64,000 nucleotides of DNA from Propionivibrio soli (GTDB lineage Bacteria; Pseudomonadota; Gammaproteobacteria; Burkholderiales; Rhodocyclaceae): NCBI RefSeq assembly GCF_025770765.1, contig NZ_JANZKY010000003.1:124001-188000 (forward strand), in the 5' to 3' direction. A model generated the notes under the pieces. It saw only the letters and a list, made by a program, of their open reading frames with translations, ran no database searches and was not told the origin of the DNA. Shown in pieces: positions 58,765 to 64,000 of the stretch. Position 1 is the first letter of the stretch; each line of letters starts with the position of its first letter. The position numbers and the translations under genes are program-made.

Positions 58765-58792
58765 GGGGCTCCGGCGGAGAAGCCGAAGCCCC
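58765..58792. terminator. Possible hairpin between convergent cdaR and gntP-type genes
   Basis: GGGGCTCCGGC pairs with GCCGAAGCCCC (one mismatch) around a six-base loop. There is no T run, so termination efficiency is doubtful. Confidence 0.4.
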
Positions 58793-58800
58793 TACGAGCG

Positions 58801-60144
58801 CTAGATCAATGCGATCTTCAGTACGTAGACAACTGCAATTCCAACGAGCCCTTGAATGAGGGTGCCCATGCTGTGGCACTTATAGGCAAGGTCGACCTTA
58901 AGGCCGGAGAACTGCGATACGACCCAGAAGTAGGAGTCGTTGGCGTGAGAAATCACCATGGCGCCGCACCCGACAGCCATCGTCGCGAGGACGGCACCCG
59001 TCGGCGTTGCGAGACCAAGGGTGCCGAGCAGCGGGTAGACGATGGCCGACGTAGTGATCAGTGCGACAGTTGACGATCCTTGGGCCGTCTTCAATGCCGC
59101 GGCAATGATGAACGGCAGGAAGATGCCGAGATTGAATGCCGCGAGACTGCTGCCCAGGTAGTCGGCAATCTTGCTTGCGGCGAGCAAGGCGCCCAACGAT
59201 CCGCCCGCGGCCGTGATCATGATGATGGCCGCAGAGTCTTTCAGACCGTCGCTGACCCAGCCCGACAGAACTTCTTCGTTAAGCTTTGGAACCAGGGTGA
59301 AGCAGCAGAGAAATCCGAGCAGCAACGAGACCATCGGTTCGCCGATGAAGTCCAGCGTCAGCTTCAACATCCCATTTCCGAAGGGCAGGCTGGGGAAATT
59401 GGCCACCGATTTCAACGCGATGAGCACGATGGGCAGCACCAGCGGCAGGAATGCCGAGAAAGCGCTGGGCAGGTTCTTGTATTTCTCCAGCAGCTCCTCG
59501 TAGCTGATCGATGACTCGGCAATCACCTCGTAGTGGCTTGCGAATTTCGTTGCCCAGAGGTAGCCCGCAATCGTCACCGGGATTGCCACGATCAGTCCGA
59601 CGGCGATGACCATGCCGAGGTCGGCGTGCAGGTTGTTGGCGGCCGCGATCGGTCCTGGCGTCGGGGGTACGAGCGTGTGGGTCGCATACAGGCCGGTCGA
59701 AAGCGCCGTTGCCATGACGGCCATCGAAACACCGGATTTGCGCGACAGCGATTTGTTGAGAGCTGAGAGGATGACGAAGCCCGAATCGCAGAAAACCGGG
59801 ATCGATGTGATATAGCCGATGATGCTCATCGCCAATGCCGGCCGTTTGGCACCTACGACCTTGAGCACGGTTTCGGCCATCGTCAGCGCAGCGCCCGTCT
59901 TCTCCAGGAAGACGCCGATGATCGTTCCCGCAATGATGACGATGCCGATCTTCTCGGCGGTACCACCAAAACCTTTCATTACCGCCTTGCTTACTTCGAC
60001 CGGATTCATTCCCGCGGCGAGCCCGACGAAAAACGCGGCCGCGAGCAAGGCGAGGAATGCGTGCACCTTGAGTTTGGAGATCAGCACCACGATCATGACG
60101 ATCGCGATGACCAGTATGACGAGCAACATCGGCCCTTGTACCAT
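58801..60144 (-). CDS. GntP-family sugar-acid permease
   Basis: A 447-residue proton symporter with about 12-14 helices. GntP features: KAVMKGFGGTAEKIGIVIIA, the loop SIPVFCDSGFVILSALNKSL, TGLYATHTLVPPTPGPIAAA, and near the end VISHANDSYFWVVSQFSG. GntP proteins import gluconate and related acids; the glycerate kinase upstream on the same strand suggests D-glycerate or a sugar acid degraded to it. AGGAGGG precedes the ATG. Second gene of the glxK-gntP unit. Confidence 0.9.
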   Translation of the reverse strand: MVQGPMLLVILVIAIVMIVVLISKLKVHAFLALLAAAFFVGLAAGMNPVEVSKAVMKGFGGTAEKIGIVIIAGTIIGVFLEKTGAALTMAETVLKVVGAKRPALAMSIIGYITSIPVFCDSGFVILSALNKSLSRKSGVSMAVMATALSTGLYATHTLVPPTPGPIAAANNLHADLGMVIAVGLIVAIPVTIAGYLWATKFASHYEVIAESSISYEELLEKYKNLPSAFSAFLPLVLPIVLIALKSVANFPSLPFGNGMLKLTLDFIGEPMVSLLLGFLCCFTLVPKLNEEVLSGWVSDGLKDSAAIIMITAAGGSLGALLAASKIADYLGSSLAAFNLGIFLPFIIAAALKTAQGSSTVALITTSAIVYPLLGTLGLATPTGAVLATMAVGCGAMVISHANDSYFWVVSQFSGLKVDLAYKCHSMGTLIQGLVGIAVVYVLKIALI

Positions 60145-60199
60145 TCGTCTTCCCTCCTAGTGTTGTGATATCCCTGTTGAATTGAGCCTTTCGGCTTTC

Positions 60200-61345
60200 T
60201 TACCGGCCCATGCGAGCCGCTTTTATGATCCGGCACAGGCGTGTCGAACCGGATTCGATCAAGGCTGGAGCGCCAGCGATGCATTCCTCGAGCGCCATGG
60301 GACGGTCGCAAATGCTCATCACCGCGTCGATGCCGCAGGCAAGCACATCCTCGGCTCCATGACCCAGGCCTCCAGACAAGCAGAAAACAGGTACGCCGAA
60401 TTGCTTGGCGACTTTCGCTACGCCAACCGGCGCCTTGCCGTACGCCGTCTGGAAATCCGTACGGCCTTCGCCCGTAATTACAAAATCCGCCTCGCGAACG
60501 ATTTCGGCGAAGCCGACGGCGTCAAGGACGATTTCCACACCCGGCCTGAGCTTGGCCGGCGTAAAGAACATCAACCCGGCACCGAGGCCACCGGCAGCGC
60601 CCGCCCCAGGCAACGTGGCAACATCGCGCCCGGTAGCGATCTGCGCGCGCTCGGCGAAGTGCGCGAGGGCAGCGTCGAGCTCGGCGACAATCTCAGGCGT
60701 CGCGCCTTTTTGCGGGCCGAATACAGCCGAGGCGCCGCGTGGCCCGCAGAGTGGGTTGTCGACATCGCAAGCAACGGTGATCGTCGCTTCGGCAACGCGG
60801 GGATCGATGTCCGTCAGATCGATCCGTTTCAACCGGGCCAGCTCCGCCCCGCCTTCGGGGAGTTCGCTTCCGTCGTCGGCCAGGAAGCGCACACCGAGCG
60901 CCCGCGCCATTCCTGCACCGCCGTCGTTGGTCGCGCTGCCGCCGATGCCGATGATGATATTGCGCAGGCCGGCGTCCAGACAACGCCGGATCAATTGACC
61001 CGTACCGAACGTGGTCGCCTTGCGCGGATCCCGCTCGTCCTGATGCAAAAGCGGCAATCCGGAAGCGGCCGCCATCTCGATCACGGCAGTGCGGCCGTCG
61101 CCGAGCACCCCCCACTGAACGCGTATCTTGCGGCCCAGGGGATCGACGACTTCCGCTTCGCGCACCCGACCGCTCGTGGCGCAGACCAGTGCTTCTACCG
61201 TCCCCTCGCCGCCATCGGCAATCGGTATCTTGCGAATGTCGGCTTGCGGAAATACCTGTCGCACGCCACGCGCCATGGCCTCGGCAACACCGAGTGCCGA
61301 TACACTGCCCTTGTAGGAATCCGGTGCAATAACGACTCTACCCAA
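60200..61345 (-). CDS. glxK: Glycerate 2-kinase
   Basis: A 381-residue GarK/GlxK-family kinase phosphorylating D-glycerate to 2-phosphoglycerate, which enters glycolysis. Motifs: VVIAPDSYKGSVSALGVAEA, KIPIADGGEGTVEALV, and a Gly-rich IIGIGGSATNDGGAGMARAL. The start codon is TTG at 61345, with GGAGGAG six bases upstream; no ATG fits the conserved N-terminus. It is the first gene of the unit, followed 55 bases later by the GntP permease. Probably under CdaR control. Confidence 0.93.
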   Translation of the reverse strand: MGRVVIAPDSYKGSVSALGVAEAMARGVRQVFPQADIRKIPIADGGEGTVEALVCATSGRVREAEVVDPLGRKIRVQWGVLGDGRTAVIEMAAASGLPLLHQDERDPRKATTFGTGQLIRRCLDAGLRNIIIGIGGSATNDGGAGMARALGVRFLADDGSELPEGGAELARLKRIDLTDIDPRVAEATITVACDVDNPLCGPRGASAVFGPQKGATPEIVAELDAALAHFAERAQIATGRDVATLPGAGAAGGLGAGLMFFTPAKLRPGVEIVLDAVGFAEIVREADFVITGEGRTDFQTAYGKAPVGVAKVAKQFGVPVFCLSGGLGHGAEDVLACGIDAVMSICDRPMALEECIAGAPALIESGSTRLCRIIKAARMGR

Positions 61346-61630
61346 AGCGACTCCTCCGCTGAATAGGTGTTGTTAGGTGGGCGGCCCGATCTGCGTATCC
61401 TAGGCAGCGCGCCTCGGACGGTCATCGTGCCAATACCCAACAATTGCGGAAAAGATGCGCCGATTCTCGGCATTTCGCCCAATTGTGAAATGCGGTTCGG
61501 CTGTTGCAAGGAGCGTACCGGACAGCCTTGACGTCGCTCGCGCAGGGGGGCGGAAGTATGGGACAGACCAAATCCAGTCACCCCGGTTTATCATAGCGGG
61601 ATGGGTGGCAAGAGAGGATTTTTTGGCTCG
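61346..61630. other. Divergent intergenic region between glxK and the DUF2242 gene
   Basis: About 255-285 bases, depending on the DUF2242 start. It should contain the glxK promoter and a CdaR operator, but no clear operator or sigma-70 boxes could be recognised by eye. Confidence 0.4.
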
Positions 61631-62173
61631 ATGACGAAGACCATGAACAACCGGGCCCGGTTTTTCCGTTTGCCGTTGGGTAAGGTGGCCTTTGCCGCTG
61701 TGTTGACGGTGTTGGCCGGCTGCAATACGACGCGACCACGGGTATACCAGGACGAGACCTTCAACGCTGAGACTCCGTTTCAGTACTACAGCAGTCGCGA
61801 GCCGGAAGGAGCCTGCGAAATCGGCAAGCGCGCTCTGCTCAGCCAGGGGTATCAAGTGGACGCGTCCGCCCCGCTTAACGTGCGCGGCGAGAAGTATTTC
61901 CAGCCGGCCACCGAACTGGCGACGAAACTAACGATCACGTTGGTGTGTCTCCCGAGCAGCCTGGGAGCCGTGGTCTACGCCAATGCGCTGGAAACCCATT
62001 TTGAGCTGAAGGCCCCGGGGAGCAGCGCCGGCGTCAGCGTATCCGGCCTCGGATCCCTGTCGCTGCCATGGTCCATAGACAAGAGCACGCTGGTCAAGGT
62101 CGGCGAAGCGACGGTCACGGCTCCTGAGTTCTATCAACGCCTGTTCGAGCTGATAAAGACGCTTGATGGCTGA
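61631..62173 (+). CDS. DUF2242 family lipoprotein
   Basis: A lipoprotein of about 180 residues. The lipobox VLAGC follows a hydrophobic helix (LGKVAFAAVLT). The mature region matches the DUF2242 family: VYQDETFNAETPFQYYS, CEIGKRALLSQGYQVD and VTAPEFYQRLFELIKTL. Function unknown; envelope location inferred. In-frame ATGs at 61601 and 61643 are also possible starts; 61631 gives a short basic N-region. Its end overlaps the next gene. Confidence 0.8.
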   Translation: MTKTMNNRARFFRLPLGKVAFAAVLTVLAGCNTTRPRVYQDETFNAETPFQYYSSREPEGACEIGKRALLSQGYQVDASAPLNVRGEKYFQPATELATKLTITLVCLPSSLGAVVYANALETHFELKAPGSSAGVSVSGLGSLSLPWSIDKSTLVKVGEATVTAPEFYQRLFELIKTLDG

Positions 62174-62822
62174 AACGGCAAAGATGTCTCTTAAATATCA
62201 AATCGTCCCCGTTACTCCATTCGAACAGAATTGTTCGCTTGTCTGGTGCTCCGAGACTCAGCGCGCCGCCGTGATTGATCCTGGCGGTGATGTTTCGCGC
62301 ATCGTGAACGCCGCGGCCAAGCTCTCGCTCACCATTGAAAAGGTTCTGCTTACGCACGGGCACATCGACCATGCGGGTGGCGCCGCCGAACTGGCGCAGC
62401 GTCTTTCTGTGCCGATCGAGGGGCCGCATCGTGCCGATCAGTTCTGGATCGATGGCTTGCCTCAACAGAGCCGGATGTTCGGTTTCCCCCCAGTGCAGGC
62501 CTTCGTGCCTGATCGCTGGCTGGAGCACGGCGACCACGTTACAGTCGGCAACCGAGAAATGTCCGTATTGCATTGCCCGGGCCACACGCCGGGTCACATC
62601 GTTTTTCACGACGCCGGCGGTAAGCTGGCGTTCGTTGGTGATGTCCTTTTCAAGGGCTCGGTCGGCCGTACGGATTTCCCGCAAGGGGATTTCGATGCGC
62701 TGATTTCGTCGATCCGTGAGCGCCTGTGGCCGCTCGGTGATGACGTGACTTTCGTTCCTGGCCATGGCCCGACCTCGACCTTCGGAACCGAGCGGCGCAC
62801 AAACCCGTTCTGCGGCGACTGA
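62166..62822 (+). CDS. MBL-fold metal-dependent hydrolase (glyoxalase II-like)
   Basis: A 218-residue metallo-beta-lactamase-fold protein, close to the YcbL/GloC group of type II glyoxalases. The metal-binding motif is LLTHGHIDHAGG; further ligands are in LHCPGHTPGHIVF, FVGDVLFKGSVGR and FVPGHGPTSTFG. The likely activity is hydrolysis of thioesters such as S-lactoylglutathione. The start at 62166 overlaps the DUF2242 stop by eight bases; an ATG at 62184 is an alternative. Confidence 0.88.
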   Translation: MAETAKMSLKYQIVPVTPFEQNCSLVWCSETQRAAVIDPGGDVSRIVNAAAKLSLTIEKVLLTHGHIDHAGGAAELAQRLSVPIEGPHRADQFWIDGLPQQSRMFGFPPVQAFVPDRWLEHGDHVTVGNREMSVLHCPGHTPGHIVFHDAGGKLAFVGDVLFKGSVGRTDFPQGDFDALISSIRERLWPLGDDVTFVPGHGPTSTFGTERRTNPFCGD

Positions 62823-63174
62823 TCCGGTCTCGCCGCGTACCTACCAGCTGTTGATCGAGGTCGCGGTCCCGGTGACGGTCCGCGTGGGGTGTTTTGGGAC
62901 TTTCGAGTTTCCTGCCGGGCAATACGTCTATACCGGAAGCGCTATGCGGAATCTCGAGGCGCGGGTGAAACGCCATCTTGCAACGGAAAAGCGCCTCCGC
63001 TGGCACATCGATTTTCTGCTTGCGGCACCTGGCGTGCGCATTTGTGAGGTACGGCGTTTCGTAGAAGCCGAATGTACGGTAAACGAACGCACGAAGGGCG
63101 AGGTCGTTGTTGCGGGCTTCGGGGCCAGCGATTGCCGCCATCGGTGCGGCAGCCACCTCAAGCGAGTGCGTTGA
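62764..63174 (+). CDS. DUF123 (GIY-YIG-like) family protein
   Basis: A 136-residue protein. YQLLIEVAVPVTVRVGCFGT, FPAGQYVYTGSAMRNLEARV, LRWHIDFLLAAPGVRI and the Cys-rich end GFGASDCRHRCGSHL match the DUF123 family, small nuclease-like proteins related to GIY-YIG domains; the true activity is unclear. It overlaps the MBL hydrolase by 59 bases in another frame if the ATG at 62764 is used, suggesting cotranscription; a start further downstream is possible. Confidence 0.8.
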   Translation: MARPRPSEPSGAQTRSAATDPVSPRTYQLLIEVAVPVTVRVGCFGTFEFPAGQYVYTGSAMRNLEARVKRHLATEKRLRWHIDFLLAAPGVRICEVRRFVEAECTVNERTKGEVVVAGFGASDCRHRCGSHLKRVR

Positions 63175-63194
63175 TTGCACCCGCGCAGCAGGCC

Positions 63195-64000
63195 CTAATC
63201 CGAGTTCTCGATGTTGATCCGGCTCGCCCAGTGCAGTGCAGCTACTTGCGCTCGAGAATGCAGTTCGGGAGTGATGCCCAACTCTGCCAGCGCCCGTTCC
63301 GCCATGGCGAATTGACCCGCTTCACCGGCGGCGACAGCGGAAACAAGCCGGCCTAACGCCCCGCCAGTGTTCGGTGAACTGAGCGCCTCGATGACGGCCT
63401 CGTGGACCGGCAACTCCTTGACGATTTCGCTCATCGGCAGGTTGATGAGAACGTCGAGCAGCGAGAACAGTCCGGTGATGAAGGCATTGTCCGCGAGGTC
63501 TGGAACGCCGGGTTTGGGGTCGATCGCTCCGCAGATGAGTTCCATTTGGCGGCCGCGCGCCGCCGCGAGCTGCATCAGCGGGTTCGGCGCATGGCCGTCG
63601 GCCAGGTTGTTCGCGTAGACCAGTAGTTGTAGCCACCGTTGCAGTTGGCGTCTGCCGAGGATGGCAATGGCTTGCGAGAAACTGCTGATTTTCGTGCGAG
63701 CCCCGACGGCGACCGAATTGACGAGCCGCAGCAGATGGTACGAGAGCTTCGGTTCCTCGCGAAATACCGCTTCGATCTCGCGCGTATCGCCGTCGTTGCG
63801 CACGAGATTCAGAAGCTTGAGGAGCTTCAGGCGGGTAAGGTCCGGTTCCTTGCCCAAATTGGGATTGTGACCTGTCAGGAAATGGCTTGCGCTCCATTCC
63901 ACGCCGCGTCCGGCGAGCCATCCGAACATTTCGTACGAATCGACGTTCGCGGCGATCTTGAAAAATCCGGCATCGCGGAAGTAGGAGAGATCGGCCGTGG
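63195..64000 (-). CDS. EAL-HDOD domain protein (5' partial)
   Basis: The minus-strand frame stays open to the right edge, so the N-terminal part lies outside. The visible start (DLSYFRDAGFFKIAANVDSY then EMFGWLAGRGVEWSASHFLTG) is the end of an EAL-like domain. The HDOD domain follows, with LSYHLLRLVNSVAVGARTKI, FSQAIAILGRRQLQRWLQLL and the helix DNAFITGLFSLLDVLINLPM. This EAL-HDOD (YuxH-like) arrangement occurs in signalling proteins, sometimes lacking phosphodiesterase activity; the catalytic EAL residues are not in view. Confidence 0.85.
   Translation of the reverse strand, partial: TADLSYFRDAGFFKIAANVDSYEMFGWLAGRGVEWSASHFLTGHNPNLGKEPDLTRLKLLKLLNLVRNDGDTREIEAVFREEPKLSYHLLRLVNSVAVGARTKISSFSQAIAILGRRQLQRWLQLLVYANNLADGHAPNPLMQLAAARGRQMELICGAIDPKPGVPDLADNAFITGLFSLLDVLINLPMSEIVKELPVHEAVIEALSSPNTGGALGRLVSAVAAGEAGQFAMAERALAELGITPELHSRAQVAALHWASRINIENSD

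Noticed and set aside
60182-61366. 394-codon plus-strand frame over glxK
   Set aside because: The minus strand encodes an unmistakable glycerate kinase; the plus frame is its shadow.

Overview
The window reads as a stretch of a betaproteobacterial chromosome, most likely Rhodocyclales or a close relative. The evidence is high GC, the conserved block tig-clpP-clpX-lon-hupB-tRNA-Val-tRNA-Asp-ppiD-fabI, two small families typical of Betaproteobacteria (DUF3567 and DUF3460), an hpnCDE hopanoid-precursor cluster, a gltX gene beside tRNA-Ala/Glu/Asp, and many chemotaxis and cyclic-di-GMP proteins. No rRNA, CRISPR array, prophage or intact insertion sequence is seen. The lineage is an inference from gene content and order.

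Layout. 1-5827: two tandem paralogous secreted metallophosphoesterases with C-terminal LamG-like regions; the first is cut by the window edge. 6235-9939: two convergent methyl-accepting chemotaxis receptors with a decayed clpB fragment between their 3' ends. 10429-15465: EamA exporter, divergent AraC regulator, PAS-GGDEF-EAL protein, DUF917 protein. 16207-21799: a yejABEF-type peptide ABC importer with overlapping genes. 22132-27081: DUF3567, DUF3460, a PatZ-like acyl-CoA synthetase/acetyltransferase, OsmC and the tRNA 2-selenouridine synthase MnmH. 27082-31291: tesA and ybbA sharing a head-to-head CATG start, a FapA-like DUF342 protein, and two small envelope proteins. 31281-34288: hpnC-hpnD-hpnE, making squalene from farnesyl diphosphate.

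34395-44173 is the protein quality-control block (tRNA-Leu, trigger factor, ClpP, ClpX, Lon, HU, two tRNAs, PpiD) followed by convergent fabI. 44689-47554 is a heat-shock island: three Hsp20 genes diverging from cbpA-cbpM across a palindromic promoter. Sigma-32-type promoters are visible at this intergenic region and in front of lon, and a weaker one precedes the DUF3567 gene, so folding and degradation factors here are probably induced together. 47609-53460: MltD, PagL, a DUF72 protein, and an Fsr-like exporter with a divergent AraC regulator. 53656-55605: tRNA-Asp/Glu/Ala, gltX and tRNA-Val(CAC). Directly after this tRNA lie short TGTGTCCC-type inverted repeats and an orphan gene resembling the C-terminal part of TniQ/TnsD target selectors, the best candidate for a mobile-element remnant. 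56610-64000: a solute-binding-like protein, a CdaR-GntP-GlxK glycerate/sugar-acid module, a DUF2242 lipoprotein, an MBL-fold hydrolase, a DUF123 protein, and a partial EAL-HDOD protein.

Most genes are ordinary housekeeping or accessory functions. No clear undescribed multi-gene system was found. The items most worth a second look are the TniQ-like orphan with its repeats, the palindromic heat-shock promoter, and the tandem phosphoesterase-LamG proteins.
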